DNA of 64,000 nucleotides, taken from Sternotherus odoratus (taxonomy: Eukaryota > Chordata > Testudines > Kinosternidae). Made by a program: the position numbers and the translations under genes. The notes under the pieces were generated by a model. That model saw only the letters and a list, made by a program, of their open reading frames with translations. It did not search any database and had not been told where the DNA came from. Shown piece by piece: positions 1 to 13,029 of the stretch; positions within the stretch are counted from its first letter, which is position 1, and each line of letters starts with the position of its first letter. The stretch is from the NCBI GenBank assembly GCA_032164245.1, contig JAVMKO010000003.1, positions 89,961,890-90,025,889 of the forward strand, in the 5' to 3' direction.

Positions 1-109
1 TGCTGTTTGATCACCCTACTTTATACAAAGGGTGACAACTCATCTGCACTGGATGTTTACCCATGGGGGCCTGATCCTGTGAGATACTGAACATTTCTTA
101 CATGGTACT

Positions 110-572
110 AGGTGCCATAGGTAAGGCTACAATTTAGTCATGGGTATTTTTAATAAAAGTCATGCACTGGTCACAGGAAGTAGTAAATAAATAAATGTAT
201 AGCCTTTGACCTGTCCATGACTTGTACTATATACCCCAGACTAAATCTTAGCTGGGGGGCCACTGCTAGGAAGAGGGCTGGGGGGGGGGGGGAGAGCTGG
301 GGCGAGCAGCGCCAACTACTGGAGGTCTGCTGCCAGGGGTCGCTGAGCTGCAGCTGCTCCTGCCCCCCTCGGGACTGCTGGTTGGTAAGTCTCTGGGGCC
401 AGCCATGCCAGCCCCTGCTTGGGAGGTCCCTGGGACCAGCTGCATTATCTGCTGCTCGAGTGGTCCTGGGGGCAGATGTCCCCGGGGCCGGGGCCGCCTG
501 ATCAGATAGCCCCAGAGATTGTGGAAAATCATGGAATCTGTGTCTTCCACAACCTCCATGACAGACACAGAG
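110..572. repeat. GC-rich interspersed repeat, family uncertain
   Basis: An AT-rich arm with CATGGGTATTTTTAATAAAAG-like sequence (about 118-170) is followed by a GC-rich core (about 250-500) with a G-run near 281-292. A second AT-rich arm (about 505-570) carries repeated CATGGAATC and CCATGACAGAC words. The AT-GC-AT layout resembles the non-autonomous elements elsewhere in the window, but no terminal inverted repeat or target duplication could be fixed. Open frames on both strands here overlap one another in the GC core and have no protein signature. Confidence 0.4.
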
Positions 573-2189
573 CCCTAGTCCGAGACGCTTGAACAATTTT
601 TGTAGGGGAGTGCTGAAAGCTGCTGAACAAAACTGTAAACTGTGTATACGATGGAACCACTTCAAACCAAGGAATGCCAGCAATGCTAGTTCCAACACCT
701 ATGCCCTTAGCTTGCATTGATGGCAGAGAATTGAGAGCACTTGGAAACTTGCAGGATCCTGTCCTCAGAGAGAAGAACAGAACCAATTGTTTCCTCCAAA
801 GCAAATGCCAAATTTGATTCATTGTAATGCAGATATCAGGACATTTCCGGATCAGATCACTGTGTTCAGCCTCTAGCATTTGCCTAGAGGGCAGGAATCC
901 TTGAACGTTCTTTACCCCATCCTCGCACTTGCTGACACATTGAGCTGCCACGGCATAACAATATCAGTTAGACCATTCAATTTAGTATTTCCAAAAAAAA
1001 AGAAGAGTTTATTATTTTTAAAAAAGAAAGCAAAAGTAACAGAAAGAAAACACACACACACTTCATTTTATTCTTGAAGGAATTTAAGGCAGATGTACTT
1101 CTGTAATTAATTCCTGTTAAAATTCCCTGCACCACCTCCTTGTTTATAGTGACAGAAGTTACACAGGAAAAATCCTGTTACAGTCTGTGACAGCACCAGA
1201 ACCACTTAAATCTCCTCAGCCTCCGCTTTTAAATAGATTTTGACCTAATTGGCATCTCTAATGAAGTGGATTGGGGGGGGGGGGCGTGCGCGCGCATCCT
1301 TTACTCTCCACATTGTAATGGAAATGCAGTGTGCAGGATCGGAGGGTGCCCATGTACAATCTTTCACCTCTGACAACATGTACTGCATACTGCACACAGC
1401 TGTCATGGTAATGACAAGTCTGGTGCACCAGGATAATTGGGTACTTGAAGAAGATTCATAAGGCAATATGCTGCACAGCACTATGTTATGCCCTGGGGCA
1501 AGGAGAAGAAAAGAGAGAGGGTACCAGAGAGGGTTGGAAATGTGTTCTTGATAAATAATAATCTAGTTATGACAATGCAGTGTTGTCTACAAAGTATCTT
1601 CCTACACACTGTTCTTTCCCACAGAATCATTTTGAAGAGTTTCAAAATTGTTTTGTACTACATATAAAACTGGGTTCCATTTTATAAGCAATGGGATCAA
1701 AATATCTCGGTGGAAGCCAAGGGAATAAATTTCATGCCTATTTCAGGCCTTTCAATATGAGGAACTTTGATGTCAAAGCAAACTCTATAATCCTGCTGCC
1801 TGACAGCTCATTATTAAGAAACAACAAGAACTGACTTTATTACTGTAGTATATAGTTGGCTCATCTGCAAATTAGAGTTTTTTGTTCACTTGTGACAGTT
1901 TGTGTTTGCTTTTGTGGCATCTGTCGTGGAGTGTTAAATGGGATTGCATTTGAAGAGTTTAATGTGATAACAATTAAGCTCTGAACTCCTTTTCTAAAAA
2001 GTCCCCTTTTCAGTTTTATTAAAGATATTTATCATAAAAGGGTGATAGGGATTAAATGCTCAGAAATATCTTATTAGTGTTGTTTACTGTTAGGTAGCCT
2101 ATCACTACCAGATATTTAATAGAATACACTCATGCAAATTTTTATCATATTTTCTTTTTTTAAAAAGAAAGGAAGTGTAGTTTACTAAT
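573..2189. other. No gene recognised
   Basis: Mostly AT-rich unique-looking sequence. A G-run followed by alternating CG (about 1272-1296) is a simple-sequence patch. No exon, RNA gene or defined transposon end is visible. Confidence 0.5.
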
Positions 2190-2400
2190 TAGGAGTTAGG
2201 ACATCTGTCTGTGTCATTGACTTCCCTCTGTGACCTTTGGTAAGTCATTTAACCTTTCAGTAGAATGGGCAGTATAACACCTGCTGTACTTCACTAGGGT
2301 GTTAAGAGGCTTAATTAACATTTGTAAAGTGTTTTGAAAACTTTGGATGAAACATGCTACAGAAATGCAAAGTATTAATAATAAGAAGAAGAATATTAAA
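2190..2400 (+). mobile_element. MIR-type SINE remnant
   Basis: The order matches the MIR/core-SINE consensus. TGTGACCTTTGGTAAGTC and an ATTTAACCTTTCAG word come first, then a GTAAAGTGTTTTGAAAAC segment, ending in an AT-rich GCAAAGTATTAATAATAA tail. The tRNA-like head is not clear, so this is probably a 5'-truncated, diverged copy. Confidence 0.7.
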
Positions 2401-2884
2401 TACTGCATTTTGTATGGAGACTTTTTGTGGCATCCTATAAACAGATGCTTCACAAAAAAAATCTGAAGTTCCAAGACGACAGCTTTATCATAGTTTATTA
2501 TATAGATAACACAGATAACATCAAGAGCCTAACACAGTAGCAGCACTTTTAAACAAGAAACTATTTGCAGTTATGTAGGAAAAGGTGGTATGTGTGATGA
2601 AAAGCTTTTCCAGCATCACCAGTTTAAAACATTTATAGAAAACTAAACTTGTATCAAGGCATTCTTATCCCCTTGATAATAGTTAGGCTGACATGGGCTG
2701 TACAGAACTCTCCCTAGCTATCGGTGACATGGACTATGTTCCCTTTCATGCCTTATATGAAGGATAAAAACATATGCAGCTTATTTTGAAAAACTCAGCC
2801 TGCAGGAGGCCACTCAATGGCAACAAGACTGCCCCTCAAAGCAATCTCTTCATTAGGATGCTGAACTCTTCCCTTCCAAATTAA

Positions 2885-3022
2885 AAATAGAGGTTTTTAA
2901 GGTCAGGCTTGACAGAGCTCTGGCTGGGATGATTTAGTTGGGGATTGGTCTTGCTTTGAGCAGGGGGTTGGACTAGGTGACCTCCTGAGGTCCCTTCCAA
3001 CCCTGGTATTCTATGGTTCTCT
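2885..3022 (+). mobile_element. CR1 LINE 3' end
   Basis: A CR1 3' untranslated tail. GGTTTTTAAGGTCAGGC leads into GGGGATTGGTCTTGC, GAGCAGGGGGTTGGACTAGG and GACCTCCTGAGGTCCC, ending in a degenerate ATTCTATGG tail. This is the short 3' segment left by 5'-truncated CR1 insertion. The same tail is also borrowed by some turtle SINEs, but the upstream sequence here fits CR1 itself. It carries no coding capacity. Confidence 0.85.
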
Positions 3023-4857
3023 GATAACTACTCAAAGATTATTTCTGTTATCTTCTAGCCTTGCAGCTGAAACAGCTGGTGAGGAATATGTGCTCTCCTG
3101 ATTCTGTTTGCTATTTGTATAAGAGAAGTGGGGGTTTTCCCCCAGTGATTCCAGTTATCCTCATGTGATCCTATATGTGGCTCATGGCTCTTTGAAAGAC
3201 ACTCAAATATTCACTGCCTTACAAGGGCTGCCGTACAATTTGATTGAGCTCCCACCGCAGTCAAGGGGAGAGTTTTCACTGATGCGGGTAGGAGCTGGAT
3301 CAGACCCTATAGGGTTGATGTTGCAAGATACTTAGCATTCTCAATTCCCACTGCCTTCAGTGGGAGTTGGGGGTGCTTGGCACCTTTCAGGAGGTTTCGA
3401 CACCTTGCAAGACTGAGCTGTGTAAGTGCATGAAGCAGAGACTTTTAACTGAGTCAAAGCCATTATACAAATGAATGTCTTGATCCCTTTGACTACTGAG
3501 CTGCTCTATTACCACTGAAATTTGATGGGCTTTTGATTAAGCCTATTGTCATTTGTTAGTTATCTAACTAGAAAATCTTGCTTCAATCCATGTCAAATTG
3601 TCTTCATTAACATATTAGACAGTCCCATCTATGCTTTGTATGCCTTGTATGCCCATGCATGCCTTGTATGTGAGGGTAGGTGGCCTTTTGGGTACAAATG
3701 CCCTCTTTCAGTGATTGGGCAAGTATTCCTTCTATTAGAAATCAGTCTCTTTTTGACTAAGCTGCCAAATCATTGCTGATCATTTTATTCATTCAGTTTT
3801 TGTCTTTGCATTTTATTGGTTCAGGCCAGATCATCCTTCTGGCCTGCCACTGAGTTCTGACTTTTGGATTTAGGTATCGTAGGAAAATCTCCCTATTAAG
3901 TACCCAGTGTTGACATTCCTGTTCTGGTATCTAGAAAGTTTCCAGGCTGATACATTTAAAAACAATATACAGACATCAGTCTCTAGCCCCAGACTCAGTT
4001 TAGGAAAATTTCAGCCAGTTTTGTAGCATTTTAAAAAAAAAATTCCTTAGTGCATAAATAGAGAAAGAACTGGTAACAAATGTAATGTTTTGTATGACAT
4101 AAAATTAATGGTTGATTTAGAGATGAAATAAAGATCAAATAATGAAAGAAGTTCCTAGCAAACCAGCCACAAGTGCATGAAGCCATTACATAGAAATTGA
4201 TTTTTGAAAGCATTGTTAGAAACGTTAGTTCTCATAACTCCCCTGTGTATATGAAAAATACCGTGAGCTAAATTTTGCACTAATGTACACCTGTACAACC
4301 TCACTAACATCAGTGGGATGCGGGGTTGTAACCAAGAGCAGAAATATAGCTTTATCTAGCTGAAAATAGCTTTCAGCTGAATTAGTCAGAACAACATTAC
4401 ATACATGACTGGAAGAAGAAGGGCAAAGATGCACATCTGTTCTGTTTAAAAAGTTCACAGTTTAAATTCCAAGATTCCAGCAGAGTGTCTGCATGGTGCT
4501 TTATTACCAAGCTTATGGGAATCCATTACAGTTCGTACATGTTGTCAGTTCTGTCAACATTTCCAGTACCGTGGTGCAGGGAGCTGTCAGTGTCATCCTA
4601 TCTACACTCTACTGCATTGGTGGGGGGCAAACCCGCAGTAATTCTAGGTGCCGCTCAGGATTTAGCTCTAAGAATTGAGAACATTGTATATGAATTCTGA
4701 TAATGTCTTCTGGATGGGTTTAATGGAAAATTAAACCATCTTATTTTCTGGTTTTATCCTATTATCTTGATATTTCAGTTGGGTTTTGTTTATTGAAAAC
4801 ATTAGCAGCAATGTGACTGTCTTTCTGGAATATGTTTGCTGACTTTCTGTTCGCATG
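3023..4857. other. No gene recognised
   Basis: AT-rich sequence. A run of related words (TATGCTTTGTATGCCTTGTATG, in parts) at about 3630-3670 is a small tandem patch. No exon or transposon terminus is recognised. Confidence 0.5.
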
Positions 4858-5072
4858 AAGCCAACCACCCCTAACCTGCCCCAGTCCCTGCCCACCCTGA
4901 GGCCCAACTGATGCCCTACCCCTTCTCTGAGACCCCCCCTCTCCGTTGCTCACTCTCCCCCACCCTCACTCACTTTCACCAGGCTGGGACAGGGGGCTGG
5001 AATGTGGGAGGGGGTGAGGGCTGCAGCTGGGGGTGCAGGCTCAGGGCTGAGGGGCTTGGGGTGCGGGAAGCT
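4858..5072. repeat. GC-rich repeat fragment
   Basis: A strand switch is visible. A C-rich half (about 4860-4970, CCCACCCTGAGGCCC) is followed by a G-rich half (about 4980-5070, GGGGTGAGGGCTGCAGCTGG) made of short GGGGTG- and GGGCTG-type repeats. The composition contrasts sharply with AT-rich flanks and resembles the GC cores of the window's hAT elements, but termini are missing. Confidence 0.4.
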
Positions 5073-5855
5073 GTTAATTTCTAATCCTAATCTAATAGAG
5101 TAGCCTATAAAATCTATAATGTAATTTAAATGTACACAACAGCAAGCGGTAAATCACAAAGTACTGTTTAGTAACAGCACAATATTTGACATCTAAGTGA
5201 TAGCGATTGCTACACTGACCAAAGGATGTAGAAATAATTTGTAACCTAATATTTTCATTTTAATAAAAGCCAAAGGAATAGGAAGGGGTGAAATGAGTTG
5301 ATCTTTTTAGTAATTAATTTTTAGTAATTTTTATTAAGAAAAAAATGTTAATGTTTGTTGCAGTGGCTAGCACTTTATTTGATTATCAGCATTTTTGTCA
5401 AGGATAGATTATTAGTCCTCCATCCTCTCCCTGTTTTCTTTTACAAAGCATTATTGCATCACCATGTTCTGGAAATGAGGGCCAGGCTTCATGTAACATC
5501 AGGTAGCCATAGGAGCTACGACCCTTGGGTCATTTACAGATCTAGCAGATTTCCAAATTAGCCTGTGTTCTACAAACAGTACATGTAATATGTGTTTGGA
5601 CATGTTTTTTTCTTTGTTTTATAATAAATCATTATAGATCAAATTTTACCCTCCCATGGAAGAACAAGCAATGGGGGTGTGAGGGTCCAAAAACAAGAGT
5701 TTTACTTCATGGAGTTGCTTCCTAACATTCCCCTTGGGCTGGTGAGCATGTGGGGGGGAGGGGCTATGATGGTGGCATTAGCACAGACCTCAGAGTGTAT
5801 AAGACAAGGGGATCTCTGGGAAAATCTGTTGTCTGGTTGACAGATTCTAAAACGT
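5073..5855. other. No gene recognised
   Basis: AT-rich, with no recognisable exon or element ends. Confidence 0.5.
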
Positions 5856-6020
5856 TACATAAGAACAGCCATACTGAGTCAGACAAAGGTCCATCTAGCC
5901 CAGCATCCTGTCTTCCGACAGTGGCCAATGCCAGGTGCCCCACAGGGAATGAACAGAACAGGTAATCATCAAGTGATCCATCCTCTGTCACCCTCTGGGA
6001 GGGTGGGGGAGAGTTGCTCC
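5856..6020 (-). mobile_element. CR1 LINE 3' fragment
   Basis: It begins ACATAAGAACAGCCATACTG and continues through GTCCATCTAGCCCAG, ATCCTGTCTTCCGACAGTGG and CCAATGCCAGGTGCCCC. This is the reverse complement of a CR1 3' end, and the same sequence recurs in the longer copy near 44.8 kb. Only the terminal part is present, consistent with 5' truncation. Confidence 0.85.
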
Positions 6021-6604
6021 TCTGGAAAGGTCTGCCAGACACCTTTCTTCTCTACACTGGTAACTCAGCGGCCTCAAGTTGTCTTCCCCTTGGCTGCTTC
6101 CTGACATGGCTATAAAGAAAAAGCCATAGTGAGAACATTGCAAGATATGGATATCCATTGGGCTCAGGGAACATATGCAAAGTGAAGGTCCTCCCTGGCT
6201 GTTCTGTTTCCTGCCATGGACAGAATGTCACCCTTCCTGACATGCTGCAGGTTGACACCTGGAGTGGCGATAAAGTAGAGCCACTGCTCCCCTTTCCTGT
6301 GTCATTCCATCCCTGGGCCTTCCCACTGCGGTCACAACTGATCTGGTTCACTTTCACTTGTGTTATACAGGAGCACTGAGTCCAGTACCAAGAAGAAGGA
6401 TTTAGAAATATAGTTATGATCTAAAATTACAGTTCGGTTATTAGTCTGCACTTGAAGCAATTTCTTTTCAACTTTAATGATTTGGGTGCATTTGGTGAGG
6501 GAACAGGCGAAGAAGGGAAAAAGACAGCAGGAAAGGATGGAATTGGGACTGACACCAGGCAGGTAGTATGCAGGGATGTTGTATCTTTTTTGGTTCCGTG
6601 ATTT
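6021..6604. other. No gene recognised
   Basis: Frames of 101 codons (minus) and 73 codons (plus) overlap at 6052-6379. They lack domain signatures and splice context, and are treated as chance. Confidence 0.45.
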
Positions 6605-6896
6605 TTAGAGAGCAGGGCCGGTCCTAGACCTACTGGCACTGCAGGTGCGGCGCATCTTTGGTGCCCCACATTTGTTAAACTTTTGAATCTCATTTTTATT
6701 GAATTTGTAGCCCATTTCATGATTTTGATGCACGCTTTTCATGCATGATTTATCCCTGTTATATAAGACAATAAATATATGACAATAAAGGACCTATATG
6801 ACAAAAAAAGCACTCCGAGCCTGGTGCTCCCCCAAGCCCAGCACCCCAGACAGTCGCCTAGGTTGCCTTCTCTCTACATCCAGCCCTGTTAGAAAG
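6605..6896. mobile_element. Non-autonomous hAT-like element with 8-bp target duplication
   Basis: The element occupies 6613-6888. It starts CAGGGCCGGTCC and ends CATCCAGCCCTG, so the outer bases form a short imperfect inverted repeat. The flanking 8-mers TTAGAGAG (6605-6612) and TTAGAAAG (6889-6896) match at 7 of 8 positions, as expected for a hAT target site duplication. The 276-bp interior has no transposase; its middle is AT-rich and its ends GC-rich. Confidence 0.75.
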
Positions 6897-6990
6897 ACAT
6901 AGAGGGTGAGGTTATATCTTGTATTGGACCAACTTCTGTAGGTGAAAGAGACAAGCTTTCAAGCTTACACAGAGCTCTTCTGATTTTTGT
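6897..6990. repeat. Short interspersed repeat of a common turtle family
   Basis: GGGTGAGGTTATATCTTG, ATTGGACCAACTTCTG and GACAAGCTTTCAAGCTTACA occur in order. I recall this as a very common reptile repeat often seen with the CCTGTGGCACCTT foldback family. It begins immediately after the hAT target duplication. Class uncertain. Confidence 0.55.
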
Positions 6991-8505
6991 GATGTCCTTG
7001 ATATGCATGGCAGACTCTAAAGTAATAGAAAATTGATTCCTAGAGGAGATGGCTAAGGCTCCATATTACTAGCCTGGCACTAGTTAATGCAGTATTTAAA
7101 AGTGAGACACAATGAAGCACTGTATCTTTTAAGAACAATATTACTAGGAATGATGATGGTAAATGTGATTTGCTGATGGTAAATTGAAATCACCGATTAA
7201 ATTATATATCTAGCTAATAAATTCACCAGTAGAACAGTCCACAGCAAACACCAGCATAGCACAGCCCTCCGGCATAAATAAAAGTTATCTAATTGATGAG
7301 GAAGATAAATCAGGATAGAAGCAAGTGGCTTGTTAATGTGTTTGTGTAGAATTGTTCTATGTAGTGGAAAAAGATCCTTGATTCTTTCATGCACAAAGCA
7401 ATCCTGAGTGCCTGATTCCTTTACTTACTGAAGTTTATGTCTGTGACGGAGTACGACTTAACTCTATCCTTGGCCCTGACTGGCTCCCAATAAACCCTTG
7501 GCTGCCAGCATGTGTAGTCGCTCTGGCCTACTTTAGCCCACTCTTTCATGGGGGTGGGGCAACTGCCCCACCACAAATGCCCTTAAAGTTTCTTTTGCTT
7601 GTTGGTTTTGAAGGGTGTTTGTAGAAGGAGTGGCACAGGCACAAGTTTTGCATTGTAGGTAAATCACAGTGAACCCATGTCCTAAGGGCAGTGATGGATG
7701 AAAATTAGAGGATTCCTTTCAAGCCTTGTGCACAGGTAAGACCAATGCTGGGAGGAAAAGATTGTGCAGTTAGAAGTGTCGTCCTTTGAATGGGAAATGA
7801 GATCTGAGTCAGTTCTTCCTACTTCTGATGGCTGAAGGGTATTGCCATTAAATGGCACTCTTAGAAGAGAGTACTGGACAAGCCTGGTGCCGTGTAAAAT
7901 ATCCCCCTCTCAATAAAATAGTTTATAGAGTCCTAGCTTGTGTGTGAGCTATTGAGGAACTATAGCAGTGGCTTCAGCCCACATGGTCATATTACTTAAA
8001 CTTATACATTGTTTATATAGAAGGCAATGGATCTGATTACCCAGTCTTGGAGATTTAACTCCAAGAGAAGTCAATGGAAGTGTGGCTACTTGAGTACTTC
8101 TGGCTTAGGATCAGAATAAAGCCAAATTCTGTCCTACTGTACCAGTATCTTTTTAAGTTTTGATTCCATTCTTTGGCAAATAGTCATGCTTCACTCCGTA
8201 CAGTATCATGTCAAATCTGCTACTCCACATGGATGTCCAAGTGCAGTAGTTGACTTTCCAAGATACTGCTTGACATACTTTTAATGTGTTATGAGAGGCT
8301 CCAAGATGAAACTATGATCATCACAATTTTTTCAGAATAAGGGAGGAAAAAACAAATCAATAATTTCACTTAGGGTAACTTATGTATTTAAAATATGGAC
8401 TCCTACTTTAAGGGCGCTCATCAGATAGGCAAGCCCTTGTCATCGGCAATCCATTAAAAGTATTCACAAATTTCCGGTAAAATTTTGTTCATCTTTCAGA
8501 AAAAG
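6991..8505. other. No gene recognised
   Basis: Mostly AT-rich. A GC-richer patch at about 7440-7565 (starting TGTGACGGAG) could be a repeat remnant, but no boundaries are visible. Confidence 0.45.
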
Positions 8506-8612
8506 ATCAAATTCTGCTCTCAGTGACACCTGGTATAAATCCAGAGTAGCTTCATTAAATTTAGTAAAGTTACTTTGGATTCACACCAGGACTAATTGGA
8601 ACCAGAATATCT
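8506..8612. repeat. Imperfect palindromic interspersed repeat
   Basis: AAATTCTGCTCTCAGTGACA with ATAAATCCAGAGTAGC is followed by a partially complementary half (AGTTACTTTGGATTCACACC). This looks like a decayed hairpin MITE. Similar words occur near 4265 and 43890. Confidence 0.35.
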
Positions 8613-8845
8613 CCCACAATCTAAATGGTGACTATCAAGTCAATGAGTAGGCACTTCAGACTGATTTTATTATGCTGATATTCTGGGGTGGCGTATGTAT
8701 TCAAAATGGCACTTGATGTTTTGCAATTTTTATTCATTGTCTTTCTGCAGACTACACCTTTAAACATATCTATTCATGTGCAAAAGGGTTGCTGTAAACT
8801 TAAATCAGCTTCAGTAGTAATCCTAGAAGAGTTTTCAGTTGGCTA

Positions 8846-9250
8846 TACAGTAAAACCCCGATTTAACGGACCCCGATTTAACGGACTTTGGATGCAACGG
8901 ACAAAATTTATGAGCAAGTCCGATGCATCCCAAATCCATTTTTCGGGGGCTGGCTGCCGGCTCCCGGCTGCCGCCTGGGTCCCGGCAGTGGGAGGGCTGG
9001 CTGGCGGGCGGGCTGGCTGAAGGCTCCCGGCTGCCGCCTGGGTCCCAGCAGCCGGGACCCGGGTGGGCTGGCTGAAGGCTCCCGCCCAGGTCCCGGCAGC
9101 GGGCGGGCTGCAGAGCTGCTGCCCCGACACTGTGGCGGGCGGGCTGCTGCTCCCACAGCTCTTTTTTTTTTTTAAATTAAATAACGGACTTTTGGATTTA
9201 ACGGACACCCCCTCGCCCGAATTAGTCCGTTAAATGGAGGTTTTACTGTA
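8846..9250. mobile_element. Tigger/pogo-like non-autonomous element, copy 1
   Basis: The element is 8848-9248 (401 bp) between TA dinucleotides at 8846-8847 and 9249-9250, the target duplication of Tc1/mariner-pogo transposons. The left end is CAGTAAAACCCCGATTTAAC and the right end, read inward on the other strand, is CAGTAAAACCTCCATTTAAC. The motif ATTTAACGGAC is repeated beside the left end and again subterminally on the right. The interior is a GC-rich block of about 48-bp units (CGGGCGGGCTGGCTG), then an A/T run near 9163-9182. No transposase is present, so mobilisation would have needed one in trans. Confidence 0.85.
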
Positions 9251-12200
9251 GTTATATCAGCACTGAACGTAGGCCACCACGTGTCCCATTTAAATCAAAA
9301 TGTGAAAAAAGTGTTGTTATTGTAGGGAATTGTATATGAGGAAAATAACTAAAAGCCCTTCAGACTTGACAGTGATAAACTCTGAAAGACATAGCTGTCT
9401 TCACCACTGGCACTTGGGCTTTCCATGCTCTGAGATCAAGGTGGTGCAGTGCAGGCGGAGAGAAAAGACATTCCTGATCTGTGAGACTGAAGTGACAGGG
9501 GTTTGCCAATAAAGCTGGAGGAAGCATTGGATCAACTTTCTGTCTCTCAGTGGAATGCATTAGGAAAAGAAGCAAGGGTTGCTTTTATTGAAACCACTGC
9601 CTCCCTCTCCAGGGATAGACTCACCGAAGAATCAAGATAAGCTTATTGAATCACTTCACCCGCCTTGTTGAGCTGGCACGTCAGTTAAATGGATGCTGGT
9701 CAGCATTGCAGGGCTCCTCAGCACAGTGTCACTGATTTCTTGTCACCATTAAGTGTGACTTTGGGCTCTGATGAGTCTGTAAGAGGAAGTAGATGGATAT
9801 TGTGAAGAACGATTGTACAGGATGGGGGGATTGGGTGAGTGTGTCTGTGCTGAAAAGCCATCAGTCTGTCCCAGCCAAACCTTATAGGCATAATGACACT
9901 TGGGGGGGACAGCACCAGGTTTTTGCCTTTGAATTACATAATTTTCTTATTTCTTACAAAGTGCTCACCTGTCCTGTGGATGTTCATACATAAAGTTCAT
10001 GCATAATTATGGTATATATACACATCTTATTTCCAAGTGTAGATACATAAAGCTAGGGATCTAAAATCATATTTAAGTGCCTAAAATAAATGGTCTGATT
10101 TTTAGAGGTGCTGTGCATCAGCGGCTTCTGTGTGTGTGCGCATATATGTCCTCATCCTGTGAACACACACACGTGTGGGTGGGTGTGCATGCATGCTGAA
10201 AGCACCCATAATTGGAGAGGCTGTGTAATGTTCTTTTTATCAGGAAATTCCTGCAGTACCCTTAGATGGATGCAGAGTAGGTCTGGAAACACCACTGTGG
10301 TAGGGAGGTGGCTCCTTGCGGACTCTAAATATGAGTGGCATGGGAGGAGATGATTGGAGATGGTCATGGAGGAGGCTGATGGATTCTTGCTTACATAACT
10401 GGAACGCCCCATATACAGTATGTGAAAAGCAGCAGCCTTCTGAGTACTGTAGCCCATGAGGAGGGCCACAGAGTCGCCTTCCATAATGGGAATGGGTTCA
10501 AGCCCACATTGTTCCCTGCACAAAGACCATTTTCTCTGACTTTGTGTGATAGCTGGGATACATTTCACCCATAATGAATATAGCTATCCCTTCAGTGAGA
10601 AATTGCATTCCTTACTGTGAATGACAGTATTAGAAAGTCTCCTGAGATTATTTTTAGGGTTATATGGTATCACATTCCTATTCAAGGAATTAGAACTACA
10701 AAAAGAATGCTTGACGAGTTTATTACATCAAATCCGCAGATTTTTAATTCTCATTAAAACAAGTAAATAGCTCACCTTTTTAACATTTTAAAAGCTAAAT
10801 AAATGTCTCCTGCTGTCTTTCAGAAAGATTAAGCTAATGTTCATATTAGAAATATTGGGGGAATTGAAGTGTCTTGCTGTATGATTCAGCCTCTTTGCAT
10901 TACAAGCAGAAAAAATGTCAAGATACATTTTGTGTTAATCAGTCAAAATGCAAAAAAGTAAAAGCTAAAACCCTAGTACACAACAACCGAGGATATTCCC
11001 TGGGGGATGTTTCTGTGGAATTGCTTGGGTTTTGCCATTGCACAACCCAGCTGTCCAGCTATTGATTTAAGTTTAATTATATGCTCTTTAGTAATGCTTT
11101 ACATATTCATTGAAATGGTTTCAGTGCTTATGTAAGCAGGATTAGGGACTGAAGTAAGGCATATGTTTTTTGTTTCTTATTTTGTATCTTTGTAAAATGT
11201 ACAGAAAAATGAGTGGTCATATTCTAGCCAGAATGTGGAAAGCTGTAAAAGCAAAATTAATATACTCTTGTATTCTGGTCTGACTCTGCACACAGTTATA
11301 AAAATACTAGGGTATACTTCACCAATAGTCTCAAACACTAAGGATAAGTCCCATTTTCAAATATCAGTGGGAGTTAGGTGCCTAGGCTAAATATTATTAG
11401 TACCTTAGTGTGGTATTTTAAAATTGTTATACTCAGTAAAAGTCAATGGGGGAAAATGTGTGTGTGCATATAGCTCTCTGTCTTTCGGGGCTTCTGGAGA
11501 AAGATCTGTTATTTAATCAGATCTCTTGTTATATAGTCATTTGACCATTTTTCTAGATAATATGCTCGTACTTTTTTCTTTGTAATTAGCTTTAGTGATG
11601 ATAGAGTCCCAATATATTAGGAAATAGGTAAGGGAAGGATCCAATGTACTTTTTAAATAACTGATGGCTCATGTAGGATCATTTGGCAGTTTGCATATCT
11701 CTGTCAATAGCTCTTTTCTAATCCATCTGTTTAAATAATTTGGTTTATAATTCTCCCTCAAAGAATAATATTGCCCATGAAACACAGTAAAGTCTAGGGT
11801 TATTCCCTAACTCTTGTGGGGGAAAAAATGAATTGAAACGTTTTTGGTTTTTTGCCATTTCTATGTTTTGAATTTTTCAGCCTAATTCTGTTTGTTCTTG
11901 GAGGAGGTAGACAAATTATGTCTGAATCAATGTCTGGAATTAAAATGTAAATACCTATATTTTCACCCATTGCCCTCTGAATAATTAAAACCTATTTCTA
12001 CTTATAAAGTCCATGTCAACTAAGCCACGAAGCATGTCAGAGTATGCAAATATTGTGCAGTAAATGAACACCTACGGCACTTTGCCTTTAAACAGTCTAG
12101 GTGTTTTATTAAACTACAATTGCATTTCCTAAAATGTCTTTTTGCAATTATATCCTGGGTTGTTAATTAAAAAGGAGAATAACTATAAATGGTAAAAGAT

Positions 12201-13020
12201 AATTTCCTAGTGAAAAGCTTTATCAGGCTTCTAGAGAAGGGCAATCAGGCAAAAAGTCATTTGCGAGAAAAGCTCTTTTGACACATTGAAAGGAAATGAG
12301 ACATTTTGATCACCACTTGGGGAACTGACTTCCATTCTCAGCTGGTACAGAACTGTAGTTAAAATACAGTGAACCACAAAGGAAATACGATAGATGCCAT
12401 ATATTGTTGCTAAAAGATTGACACCCAGCTAGGCAGAGAGGCACTCTCTATGGCCCTGTCTCTGCCCAAAAAAGGGTGTGTTTTTTTCAAATGTGTTCAC
12501 TCAATGGGGCTAGCTTATGATTGAAAAGTCCTCCTAATGCTTGTTAGGATGTAGGTTAACGTGGTTGAAGTTATATGTATAGTTAACATGGATTCAAATT
12601 TTCCATAGTATTGTAATATATTATTTGATTGCCCATTAATATTTGTTAATTAACTATTATAAATGGCACTGTAAGATTTTTCTGGTCTAGACATGTATAG
12701 CTAAGACATCTGTAAATGCTACTGTAGCACTACATAAATGTTTGTTCCAGGACACACTGCAATCGATTACCTCAGAGTTAAAATCTACCACTGACACTTC
12801 ATAAGTATTTGTTCAATGACACAAACTTTTGTTCCTGGTTGTGGTTGACCCGAATAACTGGGGGACTACCCCGTGGCAAGGGAATTCCCACCAGTGGACC
12901 TGTGAGTGGTTTATGCTTCCTTGTCCCTGAGCAGCACAAAGGGAATGGAAAGGGCCAAGTAATCTCTCTAGTAAGTGCTTCGAAGAACAGATGTAGATGC
13001 AAATGATTGGACTCTTGTTT
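9251..13020. other. No gene recognised (3.8 kb)
   Basis: AT-rich sequence with a short CA/TG-rich patch at about 10125-10195. A 138-codon minus-strand frame at 10152-10568 includes that patch at its 3' end and has no recognisable domain. No defined element ends were found. Confidence 0.45.
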
Positions 13021-13029
13021 GTAACTATT

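Noticed and set aside
10152..10568. 138-codon minus-strand frame
   Set aside because: No recognisable domain; its end lies in a CA/TG simple patch. It could be a fragment of an unknown element, but I cannot support it as a gene.
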